This document shows positions 18,301 to 25,612 of a stretch of DNA of 64,000 nt, piece after piece. The stretch's first letter is position 1. Every line of letters begins with the position of its first letter. The DNA comes from Myxococcus stipitatus. GTDB lineage: Bacteria > Myxococcota > Myxococcia > Myxococcales > Myxococcaceae. The stretch lies in NCBI RefSeq assembly GCF_021412625.1, contig NZ_JAKCFI010000010.1, forward strand, positions 1 through 64,000. Direction: 5' to 3'. The notes under the pieces are model-generated. The model made no database searches. It was not told the origin of the DNA and worked only from the letters and a program-made list of their open reading frames with translations. The translations under genes and the position numbers were made by a program.

Positions 18301-18726
18301 GCGCCAGAACGGGTCCTCGAGCGCGCGCAGCAACACGTCCACGGCGTCGGCGCCCGCGACGGACGCGGAGGCCCGGATCGCCGCGCGGCGCACCCACCAC
18401 ACCGCTTCGTCTCGCACCGCACGCGCGGCGTGAGGCAGCAGCTCACGGGCCCCCAGTCGCGCCAGGGCCCGCCACGCCCTGTCCCTCACGAGGGGCATCG
18501 GGTCCGCGAGCGCATCGAGCAACGCGGGCGTGAAGCGCGTGTCCCTCGCCACGCCGAGCTGACGCGCCGCCATGGCGCGCACCTCCGCGTCCTCGTCGGA
18601 GAGCAGGGCGTGTCGCAGCGCATGGCGCCCAGGCAGCCGGGAGGTGTCGACCCGCGCCACCGCCTCGCGACGTACCGCCACGTCCTCGTCGAGCAGGCGC
18701 ACCGTGGCCAGGTCCAGAACGAGCAT
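15346..18726 (-). CDS. HEAT-repeat protein fused to a degenerate aldo/keto-reductase domain
   Basis: This 1,126-residue protein has three parts. Residues about 1-190 and 400-830 are HEAT/PBS-lyase-like helical repeats (DxDxxVRxxAxxAL patterns). Between them is a low-complexity linker with three tandem copies of a 29-residue unit. Residues about 834-1126 resemble an aldo/keto reductase (RPLGNTGLQVS opening, SSLRRLRTSWLDVFLL, GKVRAFGFSTH). The catalytic set looks lost: the Asp of the FFDTA box is Trp, the Lys position of the ATK box is not Lys, and the active-site His after WLDVFLL is Phe. A pseudo-enzyme or sensor role is therefore likely. It ends 23 bases before retron arm a1, so retron transcription may read through from this gene. 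Confidence 0.85.
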   Translation of the reverse strand: MLVLDLATVRLLDEDVAVRREAVARVDTSRLPGRHALRHALLSDEDAEVRAMAARQLGVARDTRFTPALLDALADPMPLVRDRAWRALARLGARELLPHAARAVRDEAVWWVRRAAIRASASVAGADAVDVLLRALEDPFWRVRHAAVQALALLGADDVSLQDRVRSEAVAPRHARGPVRPAVAWLEAAWAEARASSPMEPYAPGSAAGTAQGDTGSPRPTANHGSSEPCTAAQGDAGAQREHIDVSATSEPASEAAPADAKRAPQNPLDASSLAERSPAVTLADAAPGDASAPQNPLDVSSRSERSPMATLADATPGDTSAPRNPLDVSSLSERRPVATPADATQGDAGVHREHADAGSHWVPHTDVPRFPEALGSEDPAVTTARLEATPAGAVATHALVEWLGDPHEPLRKLARRRLRERGDTEALLLALRWLDEPRVPHARDEARALLEHVDTEDVDLAARILAAPPRPGALAWAARVAVRKGQDDLLARVRTLATHDTPEVRRAALSALVHDPASRSTVLRALDDPDERVRAEVLGAWERRPPSATAAQDYATALLAFAPRATTPRERRAVTAAAAFLQHTEQLFRALRDEDIPVQATALAALLALDQLSDTEREHAASQDDPWLRAAVLDLPTAMRACTEDTDPMLRRLALERVLAHDRSGAFDEARPSTRVLLACTRAPDPWMRARAAEHLLPEDSAESLHALLRLSRDTVPMVRAAAATALESRETLDTQLASLLEDDTLQVDEDVRLAAWTWALRRADLPAFERLRAALDAGTTSPRVLAHLETQLLVFPDTLLALHPDLVQRRPQAPARVTAVSAPRRTGPLRDVSRPLGNTGLQVSPLILSGAHLASRDAFFEAHDAGLRTFFWEPRYETLTRFLQSGRPREQHGVVAGTYHAGAAAIRRDVESSLRRLRTSWLDVFLLFWVRAPERLTDEDFAALERLRAEGKVRAFGFSTHLRELARDALGRHPWPVVMIRHSAAHPGAETVFFPEAHQRGTGLLTFTATCYGRLLQPVPGMSPDQPVPSAVDCYRYSLSQPGVSATLTAPRNTRELRHNLEVLSRPWMETDALPVMRAHGERVRARTRRLDTLVRRAPGGPRDALLALLEETPTPPEDDLPSS
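17696..17956 (-). repeat. Three tandem 87-bp repeats in the HEAT protein linker
   Basis: Three direct repeats with an exact 87-bp period start at 17696, 17783 and 17870 and encode 29-residue units with the core PxNPLDxSS and ERxPxxTxAD. They keep the frame, so copy number could vary between strains without breaking the gene. Confidence 0.85.
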
Positions 18727-18749
18727 CTCCGCGACTCTATGTCCCCTGC

Positions 18750-18755
18750 TACACT
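18750..18755 (+). promoter_or_regulatory. Candidate -10 box (TACACT) for a leaderless start
   Basis: TACACT ends 6 bases before the ATG at 18762, which places the expected transcription start at the start codon itself. No Shine-Dalgarno sequence is present in the 35-base gap to the divergent HEAT gene. Confidence 0.35.
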
Positions 18756-18761
18756 GCGGAC

Positions 18762-19397
18762 ATGCCCGACATGCTGGCCATCATCAGCAAGGCCATCTTC
18801 GAGAAGGAGGCCGCTGGCCTGTCTCCCGGCAAGGTGCTGGCGACCGACCGGTACCGCAGCCAGAGCAAGCACCTGGCGCCGCTGGAGTCGGGCGGACGGT
18901 TGTTCCTCGTTACCGTGCGTCCTCCCGACGAGGCCCTGTGGCTCGTCGCCGTGCTCGACGGCCTGTCGCTGGATGAGGACGAGGGCTGGGTGGGCCGCCA
19001 GAACCGCGTCCCCATCACCGACATCACCCCGCTCATCCCCCAACTCCGCTTCGAGTCCGGCAAGGGCATCCAGGCGGCCAAGGGCGCGCTGGGCATGTCG
19101 CTCCAGACGCCCCGGCTCCTCACGGCCGCGGACGCCGCCCTGCTGCTCGGCGCCACCGGCTGGGGCCCTCCCAACATCACCGCGCACCAGGCGCACTCAC
19201 GGCTGCCGTGCCTGTGCAAGCGATGCCTGCCCCAGAGCCCCGAGCACGCGGAGGCTGGAGGCATGCGCTTCCTCCGCGCGCGGGTGGAGAGCGGCGGCAA
19301 GCTGCTCCACTACTGGCTGCCCGAGGAGCTGAGCCGGGACGCGCGAGAGGTCGCCAGGTCCGTCCAGACCGCGATGGCCGGACGCTGGGGCGCGTGA
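18762..19397 (+). CDS. Hypothetical protein with a Cys cluster
   Basis: This 211-residue soluble protein shows no signal peptide or membrane segment. It has a CLCKRC cluster near residue 150 that could bind a metal; no other recognisable motif is present. The ATG at 18762 has no ribosome binding site and sits just after a TACACT box. A second ATG three codons downstream is possible. It is transcribed divergently from the HEAT/AKR gene, 35 bases away, and converges with the gene ending at 19414. I do not recognise the family. Confidence 0.75.
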   Translation: MPDMLAIISKAIFEKEAAGLSPGKVLATDRYRSQSKHLAPLESGGRLFLVTVRPPDEALWLVAVLDGLSLDEDEGWVGRQNRVPITDITPLIPQLRFESGKGIQAAKGALGMSLQTPRLLTAADAALLLGATGWGPPNITAHQAHSRLPCLCKRCLPQSPEHAEAGGMRFLRARVESGGKLLHYWLPEELSRDAREVARSVQTAMAGRWGA

Positions 19398-19413
19398 CGC
19401 CCGCCGTCGAGGG

Positions 19414-20016
19414 CTACGGCTTCTCCGGCGTGGCCAGCTCGGAGCCGATCTGCCGCCACTCCTGGGCGTAGGCGCCACGCGCGAAGGTGCGCAGGTCCTC
19501 GCTCGTCACGGCGCCTCGCTCCAGGGCGGTGTCGAGCGCGCGGACGACGGCGGCGCGGTGCGGCTGCTCGACGTAGGGGTTGCCCTCCCGGAAGACCTCG
19601 CCGAAGAGCGACTCCAGCCGGCCGTCCTGCTTCAGCCGCTCGACGATGCGCGTCTGGGAGACGGGCTCGTCCGCGTGCGCATGCAGCATCGCGGAGGCCA
19701 GGCCCCCCTGCGCGTCCGGGTCGGGGAATTCGGAGAGCAGCTCCAGCTCCGCGTCCGCGCCCGCGATGGCCGCCGCGTCCGCCGCGGACGGCGGAGGCAC
19801 GCTGCCCACGGCGGGCAGGCCGCGCGGGATGGGCCGGCGCCCGGTCTCGAAGTCGCTGTGCCCCTGGAAGGGCTGCACCGCGCGGTGGACCTGCGGGTCC
19901 TTCGCCGCCGGCCGGGTGCCCTTCGCGGTGGCGGAGTCCGGCCGCTCCGTGCTGGAGCGCTCCGTGACGGAGCCCTTCGGCGAGGACGAACGGTTTCCAC
20001 CATCAATGCGCGACAT
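19414..20016 (-). CDS. Hypothetical protein with disordered N-terminus
   Basis: This 200-residue protein has a polar Ser/Pro/Arg-rich first 80 residues and an acidic, helical C-terminal half (LERLxQDGRLESLFGE-like, then RTFARGAYAQEWRQ). No signal peptide, membrane segment or known domain is seen. It stands alone between a convergent neighbour 16 bases away and a 165-base gap upstream. Function unknown. Confidence 0.65.
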   Translation of the reverse strand: MSRIDGGNRSSSPKGSVTERSSTERPDSATAKGTRPAAKDPQVHRAVQPFQGHSDFETGRRPIPRGLPAVGSVPPPSAADAAAIAGADAELELLSEFPDPDAQGGLASAMLHAHADEPVSQTRIVERLKQDGRLESLFGEVFREGNPYVEQPHRAAVVRALDTALERGAVTSEDLRTFARGAYAQEWRQIGSELATPEKP

Positions 20017-20181
20017 GAGCGCTCCAGGAAGGCCGGGGTCGGAGCGCGGACGTGGCTCCGGGAAATCCCATGGGGGTTATCGGACGCACACGGCGTCAGT
20101 TGCGTCCACGACGAAGGTGGGGCGCGCACCGCCCATCCGCATGCCTGATGTCCGCCAGAAGACAGTCCAGAAGCGCAAGGA

Positions 20182-21246
20182 CTATCGGCGTTTGGACGCA
20201 GGGGGAGGGGGGAACATGCGCTCCAGCCCCCGCACCAGGTCGTCGCGCCACGCCGGGTAGTTGTGCCCGCCGCTGTACTCCCGGTACTCCACCCGGTGCC
20301 CGGAGGCCTCGAGCACCGGGACCAGCCGCTGGTTGCCCTCCAGCAACCCCTCGAAGCGGCCACAGTCCATCCACACGTCCAACGGACGCTGAGGCACCTG
20401 CCGCGCCAGGTCGAACACCACGAACTCGTGGTTCTCCACGACAAAAGCCCCGGACTGCGACAGCACCTTCCCGAAGACCTCCGGCGCGCGCAGGCCCGTG
20501 AACAGCGCCATCAGCCCGCCCAGGGACGCGCCCAGCACCGCGTGCGCGCCGGGGACGTGTCGTTCGTCCACCAACGACAGGTGCTCATGCGCCAGGGGAA
20601 GCACCTTCCACAGGAGGAGGGCCACGGTGTACTCGCTGCATGCGTACTCGACGCCGCGCGTCCTGCCGCCATTCGACACCAGGGCGAGGGCCACGGGGGC
20701 CATGCGGCCGTCGGCGACGAGGGTGTCCACGAGCTCCGGGAGCCTCACGCGGCGCAGGTAGTCGTCGCCGTCGAACACGACGAGCAGGGGCACGCGGCCC
20801 CGGGCGGGGGGCGCGTAGAGGCGCACGGTGCGGTGGCCGTCCAGGCCCACGTCGGCCATGTCCACGCGGTGGCGGGTGACGCGGCCCCGGGGGATTCCGC
20901 GCGGCCGCCGGGCCGGCAGCGAGGGGCCTCCGTCGGGCATGTAGAAGGTGTGGTTGCGTTCGCCGAAGCCGTTGTCGGAGAGGTGACGGTTGAACGGGTC
21001 CGGGTGGCGCCGGCCGCGCGCGTCGAGGAGGGCGTATTCGACGTAGGCGTCGCGGGGCAGTGACACGGCCGCGCTCCACAGGTCGGGGGCCACGCGGCGG
21101 AAGGGCAGGGGCTTGCCCTTCCAGTCCTGGAAGTCGCCCTGGAGGAAGAGGGGGCCCTTGCCGCGCCACACGAAGGTGGCCGTCTCCCCGTCGATGAAGG
21201 GCGTGCCTTCCGCGCGCGCCCGCGTCAGCAGTGTCCTGGCGTCCAT
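20182..21246 (-). CDS. Enterochelin-esterase-like alpha/beta hydrolase
   Basis: This 354-residue protein has an N-terminal early-set/CBM48-like domain (about residues 20-100: FVWRG, LQGDFQDW, RHPDPFN) and a C-terminal Fes/IroE-like esterase domain. The nucleophile elbow is GASLGG and a candidate catalytic His lies in GGHNYPAW near the C-terminus. Relatives hydrolyse siderophore or other esters, and bacterial members often have unclear substrates. No signal peptide is seen with the ATG at 21246; longer in-frame starts would run into the upstream gene. It is the last of three leftward genes from 22855. Confidence 0.85.
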   Translation of the reverse strand: MDARTLLTRARAEGTPFIDGETATFVWRGKGPLFLQGDFQDWKGKPLPFRRVAPDLWSAAVSLPRDAYVEYALLDARGRRHPDPFNRHLSDNGFGERNHTFYMPDGGPSLPARRPRGIPRGRVTRHRVDMADVGLDGHRTVRLYAPPARGRVPLLVVFDGDDYLRRVRLPELVDTLVADGRMAPVALALVSNGGRTRGVEYACSEYTVALLLWKVLPLAHEHLSLVDERHVPGAHAVLGASLGGLMALFTGLRAPEVFGKVLSQSGAFVVENHEFVVFDLARQVPQRPLDVWMDCGRFEGLLEGNQRLVPVLEASGHRVEYREYSGGHNYPAWRDDLVRGLERMFPPPPASKRR

Positions 21247-21365
21247 CTCGCGTCCGTGCCTCGCAGGTGGAAGGGGCCTCCCTTCTATCGCGAGACGCCC
21301 ACGCGGGCGCGGGCTTCCTCGTCGCGCCGTCGCTGCCCCGCATGCGCGCCCGAACGGGCGCTCGC

Positions 21366-22280
21366 TCACGCCCGTGTCCCGAGCAGGTGCCTCAGCGCTG
21401 GCTCCAGCTCCGGGTGCTGGAAGGCGAAGCCGGCGTCGAGCGCGCGGTGGGGCAGCACGCGCTGGCCCTCCAGGACGACCTGCGCCATCTCCCCCATGGC
21501 GGCCTTGAGCACGAAGGCGGGGACGTGCACCACGGAGGGCCTGCCCAGCGCGTGGCCGAGGGCGTGAGCGAACTCCGCGTTGGTCACCGGCTGGGGCGCG
21601 GTGGCGTTCACCGGCCCCTCCAGCCGCGCGTGCTCCAGGACGTACCGCAAGAGCGCCACCGCGTCGTCGCGGTGGATCCAACTCACGTACTGCCTGCCGC
21701 TGCCCACAGGACCTCCGGCGCCCACGCGGAACGGCGTCAGCATCCGGTGCAGCGCGCCGCCCTCCGGGTGCAGCACCACGCCCAGGCGCACCAGGGACAC
21801 GGAGATGCCCGCCGCGCGCGCCTCCAGCGCCTGGGCCTCCCAGGCGCGGCACACCCGGGCGAGGAAGTCGTCCCCGGGCGCGCTCTCCTCCGTCAGCGGC
21901 TCCGCGCCCCGCGTGCCGCCGTAGTAGCCCACCGCCGACGCCGTCACGAGCCGCCGCACCGTCCCCGCGCCCTTCATCGCCTCCACCAACACCCGCGTCC
22001 CCACCACGCGGCTGTCGTGGATGCGCCGCCGGGCCTCCTTCGTCCAGCGCTGCCCCACCGGCTCTCCCGCGAGGTGGACCACCGCCTCCGCCCCGCCCAG
22101 GGCGTCCGGCGCCAGCGCCGTCTCTCCATCGAAGTACGAACCCGACACCCCCACCGGCAGCCGCCTCAGCGCCCGGGGCACGTCCCGGGAGAGCACGTGC
22201 ACCGCGTGGCCCTGGCTCAACAAACCCTGTACGAGCTCGAGGCCCAGGAACCCCGTGGCGCCCGTGACGGCCACCTTCAT
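21366..22280 (-). CDS. TIGR01777-family NAD-dependent epimerase (SDR39U1-like)
   Basis: This 304-residue protein has a Rossmann start TGATGFLG near residue 6. Family marks include AVVHLAGEP, the conserved YYGG in SAVGYYGG, the segment HRMLTPFRVGAGGPVGSG and WIHRDDAV. The C-terminal DUF1731-like tail is present (HVPAFVLK, GEMAQVVLEGQRVLP). The physiological substrate of this family is not established. Its ATG overlaps the stop of the upstream YtfJ-like gene by 4 bp. Confidence 0.93.
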   Translation of the reverse strand: MKVAVTGATGFLGLELVQGLLSQGHAVHVLSRDVPRALRRLPVGVSGSYFDGETALAPDALGGAEAVVHLAGEPVGQRWTKEARRRIHDSRVVGTRVLVEAMKGAGTVRRLVTASAVGYYGGTRGAEPLTEESAPGDDFLARVCRAWEAQALEARAAGISVSLVRLGVVLHPEGGALHRMLTPFRVGAGGPVGSGRQYVSWIHRDDAVALLRYVLEHARLEGPVNATAPQPVTNAEFAHALGHALGRPSVVHVPAFVLKAAMGEMAQVVLEGQRVLPHRALDAGFAFQHPELEPALRHLLGTRA

Positions 22281-22855
22281 CGCGCGTCCTCCCGGGGCGC
22301 CGGGGCGCCGGCGGCGGGGGTGCGCAGGTCCACGCCCACCAGCTCGCTGAGCGCGACGAAGAACGCCGCCTGCTCCTCTGGCTTCATCCTCCCGGAGTGC
22401 CGGTAGACGAGCGCGCCGTTCGCGTCGAGCAGCAGCACGTTCGACGTCTTGGTGGGCAGCGACCAGGGAGGCTCGCCCAGGGTGCCCTTCAGGTCGACGA
22501 GGATGGGCACCCCCACCTTCTTCTCCTCGTCACGCACGTAGGAGAGGGCGATCCGCCGCGCGGGGAAGAAGTCGAACTTCTGGAGGTTGGCCACGGCCAC
22601 CACCCAGGCGGCGTCGAGCAGGTCGCGCTCCTTGCCCCGGGCGAACAGGTCCTCCTTCAGCCCCGCGTTCAGCGTCGTCGACTCCTTGTCCTCGTAGAAG
22701 AGGATGATGGGCTTGCCCCGCCAGCGCGACAACCGCACCTCGTCCCCCGAGGACGTGCGCAGCGTCGCGTCCAGGGGCGCCGGCGAGGGTGTCGCACTGA
22801 ACGCGCTCCCGGCCACCAGGGATATCGACAGCGCATGCTTGAACCACGTCCTCAT
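22277..22855 (-). CDS. Secreted YtfJ/thioredoxin-fold protein
   Basis: This 192-residue protein starts with a cleavable-looking signal peptide (hydrophobic residues 7-20, Ala-rich end). A thioredoxin-like fold follows, with the GKPIILFYEDKES strand-helix and VPILVDLKGTLG...NVLLLDANGALVYRHSG pattern of YtfJ/AhpC-like proteins. There is no CxxC pair, so redox activity in the classical sense is unlikely. The start at 22855 places the gene divergent from the carotenoid operon. Its upstream region overlaps the 11-bp repeat operator, so CarA/CarH binding could affect it as well. Confidence 0.8.
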   Translation of the reverse strand: MRTWFKHALSISLVAGSAFSATPSPAPLDATLRTSSGDEVRLSRWRGKPIILFYEDKESTTLNAGLKEDLFARGKERDLLDAAWVVAVANLQKFDFFPARRIALSYVRDEEKKVGVPILVDLKGTLGEPPWSLPTKTSNVLLLDANGALVYRHSGRMKPEEQAAFFVALSELVGVDLRTPAAGAPAPREDAR

Positions 22856-22871
22856 CGCGTGCTCCTCAAGA

Positions 22872-22926
22872 AGGACAGACCGTTGACAAACCTTGGACAT
22901 AGCCTTGACAAGCCCTGGACGCAAAC
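22872..22926 (+). promoter_or_regulatory. Five tandem 11-bp repeats: CarA/CarH-type operator of the carotenoid operon
   Basis: Five head-to-tail 11-bp units start at 22872, 22883, 22894, 22905 and 22916 with consensus TKGACAnAnCC (K = G or T). The fourth unit contains the promoter -35 TTGACA. CarH-type B12 repressors are known to bind tandem 11-bp repeats overlapping the -35 element. carA and carH are the last two genes of this operon. Confidence 0.82.
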
Positions 22927-22933
22927 GCTACCT
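22905..22933 (+). promoter_or_regulatory. Promoter of the carotenoid operon
   Basis: A perfect -35 TTGACA (22905-22910) is followed after 17 bases by CTACCT (22928-22933) as -10. The start of transcription should be near 22940, giving a leader of about 30 bases with GGAGG at 22959-22963 ahead of the crtE ATG. Confidence 0.65.
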
Positions 22934-22971
22934 CTAGGGGCGAAGGCTTCCTGAGACTGGAGGATCCACTC

Positions 22972-24057
22972 ATGGCACTCCCGCTTCCCGCGGTGCCGCC
23001 CCTGCCCGGTGTGCTCCCGCTGGAGCAGGCCTGGTTGAAGCTCGTCCAGACGGAGGTGGAGGCCTCGTTGCAGGAGTTGTTCGAGCTTCCGGACGAGGCG
23101 GGGTTCGACGCGCGCTGGGCCGAGGCGATGGAGCAGGTGCGCGCGTACACGCTGCGGCCGGCGAAGCGGGTGCGGCCGGCGCTGGTCATGGCGGGGCACT
23201 GCCTGGCGCGCGGCACGCCCGTGGTGCCGTCGGAGCTGTGGCGGTTCGCCGCGGGGTTGGAGCTGTTGCACACCTTCCTGCTCATCCATGACGACGTGGC
23301 GGACCAGGCGGAGGCGCGGCGCGGGGGCGCGGCGCTGCACCGCCTGCTGGCGCCGGGGCGGCAGGGGGAGGACCTGGCGGTGGTGATGGGCGACCACCTC
23401 TTCTCCCGCGCCCTGGAGGCGATGCTGGAGTCGGGGCTGCCGGGCGTGGCGCGGGTGGTGCGCTACTACCTGGCCGTCTGTCGCCACACCGCGGCCGGGC
23501 AGTACCTGGACCTGTCGCTGGGCCACGCGCCGCTGGCGGAGGTGTCGCTCTTCCAGGCGCTGCGCGTGGCCTCCCTCAAGACGGCGCGCTACGGCTTCTG
23601 CGCGCCCCTGGTGTGCGGCGCGATGCTGGGCGGTGGTGGTGACGCGCTCCGGGAGGAGCTGGAGCGCGTGGGCCGGCACGTGGGCATGGCCTACCAGCTG
23701 CGCGACGACCTCATCGGCCTGTTCGGGGACTCGGCGGTCGCGGGCAAGGCGGCGGACGGGGACTTCGTGCAGGGCAAGCGCACCTTCCCGGTGCTGGCCG
23801 CCTTCGCGCGCGCGACGCCCCAGGCCCGCGAGGAGCTGGAGGCGCTCTGGGCGCTGCCCGCGGCGGCCAAGGACGCGCGGGCGCTCGCCCGTGCGCGCGC
23901 GCTGGTGGAGGAGCATGGCGGGCGCGCCGCGTGCGAGCGGATGGTGGAGCGGGCCTCGCGCACCGCGCGCCGGGCGCTCCAGTCGCTGCCCAACCCCAAC
24001 GGCGTCCGGGACCTGCTGGACGCCCTCATCGCGCGCCTCGCGCAGCGGGCCTCCTGA
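22972..24057 (+). CDS. crtE: Geranylgeranyl diphosphate synthase
   Basis: This 361-residue polyprenyl synthetase has the first aspartate-rich motif as HDDVAD (near residue 104), followed by the RRGG box. The second is DDLIG near residue 245, a one-Asp-short variant common in bacterial crtE. It makes C20 geranylgeranyl diphosphate from isopentenyl and allyl diphosphates, the entry to carotenoids. The start has GGAGG about 9 bases upstream. It is the first gene of the operon driven by the repeat-covered promoter. crtI follows after one base. Confidence 0.95.
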   Translation: MALPLPAVPPLPGVLPLEQAWLKLVQTEVEASLQELFELPDEAGFDARWAEAMEQVRAYTLRPAKRVRPALVMAGHCLARGTPVVPSELWRFAAGLELLHTFLLIHDDVADQAEARRGGAALHRLLAPGRQGEDLAVVMGDHLFSRALEAMLESGLPGVARVVRYYLAVCRHTAAGQYLDLSLGHAPLAEVSLFQALRVASLKTARYGFCAPLVCGAMLGGGGDALREELERVGRHVGMAYQLRDDLIGLFGDSAVAGKAADGDFVQGKRTFPVLAAFARATPQAREELEALWALPAAAKDARALARARALVEEHGGRAACERMVERASRTARRALQSLPNPNGVRDLLDALIARLAQRAS

Positions 24058-24058
24058 C

Positions 24059-25612
24059 ATGGGGACGAGAACGCAGGGACGGCGGGTGGTGGTGGTGGGC
24101 GCGGGCGTGGGTGGGCTCGCCGCGGCGGCGCGGCTGGCGCGCGCGGGCTTCGACGTCCAGGTCGTCGAGAAGACGGACGGCCCCGGCGGGCGCTGCAACC
24201 AGCTGCGGGTGTCGGGCTTCACGTGGGACATCGGCCCCACCATCGTGCTGATGCCGGAGGTGTTCGAGGAGACCTTCCGCGCGCTCGGGCGAAGAATCGA
24301 GGACTACCTGACGCTGTCGCGGTGCGAGCCGAACTACCGTGTGCACTTCCGGGATGGCTCCGACATCACCTTCACCTCCGAGCTGTGCGCCATGGGACGC
24401 GAGCTGGAGCGGGTGGAGCCGGGCAGCTACGCGCGCTACCTCGCCTTCCTCGCCCAGGGGCGCGTCCAGTACCGGACCAGCCTGGACCACCTGGTGGGCC
24501 GCAACTACGCGGGCATCTCCGACTACTTCTCGCCCCGCGTGCTCGCGCGCATCTTCCAGGTCCGCGCGCACCGGCGCATGTACTCGGACGTCAGCCGCTT
24601 CTTCCAGGACGACCGGCTGCGCGCGGCGATGACCTTCCAGACGATGTACCTGGGCGTCTCCCCGTTCGAGTCGCCCGCGGTCTACGGCCTGCTGCCCTTC
24701 ACGGAGCTGGGCGTGGGCATCTGGTTCCCCCAGGGGGGCCTCTACGCCATTCCCCTGGCGCTGGAGCGCGTGGCCCGCGAGGAGGGCGTGCGCCTGCGCT
24801 ATGGCGCGCCGGTGGAGCGCATCCTCACGGAGGGCGGACGCGCCACGGGGGTGCGGCTCGAGGGCGGCGAGGTGCTGGAGGCGGACGCGGTGCTGTGCAA
24901 CGCGGACCTGCCCTATGCGTACGAGAAGCTGCTCGACCCCAGGGCCACCACGCTGAAGCGCCGGGCCTCGCTGCGCTACACGTCCAGTGGCTACATGCTC
25001 TACCTGGGCCTGCGCCGGCGCTACCCGGGGCTGCATCACCACAACGTGGTGTTCGGCCGCGACTACCGGGGCTCGTTCGAGGACATCTTCCAGCGCTTCC
25101 GCGTGCCGGAGGACCCGAGCTTCTACGTCAACGTGCCCACGCGCACCGACCCGTCGCTGGCGCCGGAGGGCAAGGACGCGCTCTACGTCCTGGTGCCGGT
25201 GCCGCGCCAGCACCCGGGGCTGGACTGGAAGGTGGAGGGGCCGCGCGTGCGCGCGAAGGTCTTCGTCCGCCTGGCGGAGCTGGGCTACCCGGACCTGGAG
25301 AAGGACATCGAGGTGGAGCGGGTCTTCACCCCGGACGACTGGGCGCGGACCTTCAACCTGGCGTATGGCAGCGCGTTCGGGCTGGCGCAGAACTTCCTCC
25401 AGATTGGTCCCTTCCGGCCGTCGAACCAGGACCCGCGCGTGCGCAACCTCTTCTTCGTCGGGGCCTCCACGCAGCCGGGGACGGGGCTGCCCACGGTGCT
25501 CATCTCCGCGCGGCTCGTGACGGAGCGGATGGTGGACTGGGCATGCAGGGCCGGCGTGCGGTTGGAGCCTGGCGACGAGCCGGTGGCGTCGGAGGGGGAG
25601 GTGGCGGCGTGA
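24059..25612 (+). CDS. crtI: Phytoene desaturase (CrtI family)
   Basis: This 517-residue flavoprotein begins with a dinucleotide-binding GAGVGGLAAAARLARAG motif (residues about 12-28). The desaturase signatures DGPGGRCNQ and WDIGPTIVLMPE follow. The C-terminal FAD-binding box reads FFVGASTQPGTGLPTVL. By position it matches crtIb of Myxococcus xanthus. It introduces double bases between phytoene and lycopene; the exact step number is not readable from sequence. The ATG lies one base after the crtE stop, and its stop overlaps the crtB GTG. Confidence 0.93.
   Translation: MGTRTQGRRVVVVGAGVGGLAAAARLARAGFDVQVVEKTDGPGGRCNQLRVSGFTWDIGPTIVLMPEVFEETFRALGRRIEDYLTLSRCEPNYRVHFRDGSDITFTSELCAMGRELERVEPGSYARYLAFLAQGRVQYRTSLDHLVGRNYAGISDYFSPRVLARIFQVRAHRRMYSDVSRFFQDDRLRAAMTFQTMYLGVSPFESPAVYGLLPFTELGVGIWFPQGGLYAIPLALERVAREEGVRLRYGAPVERILTEGGRATGVRLEGGEVLEADAVLCNADLPYAYEKLLDPRATTLKRRASLRYTSSGYMLYLGLRRRYPGLHHHNVVFGRDYRGSFEDIFQRFRVPEDPSFYVNVPTRTDPSLAPEGKDALYVLVPVPRQHPGLDWKVEGPRVRAKVFVRLAELGYPDLEKDIEVERVFTPDDWARTFNLAYGSAFGLAQNFLQIGPFRPSNQDPRVRNLFFVGASTQPGTGLPTVLISARLVTERMVDWACRAGVRLEPGDEPVASEGEVAA

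Noticed and set aside
15643..19332. Long plus-strand frame of more than 1,200 codons opposite the HEAT/AKR gene
   Set aside because: No domains and biased composition; the minus strand shows HEAT repeats and an aldo/keto-reductase plan.
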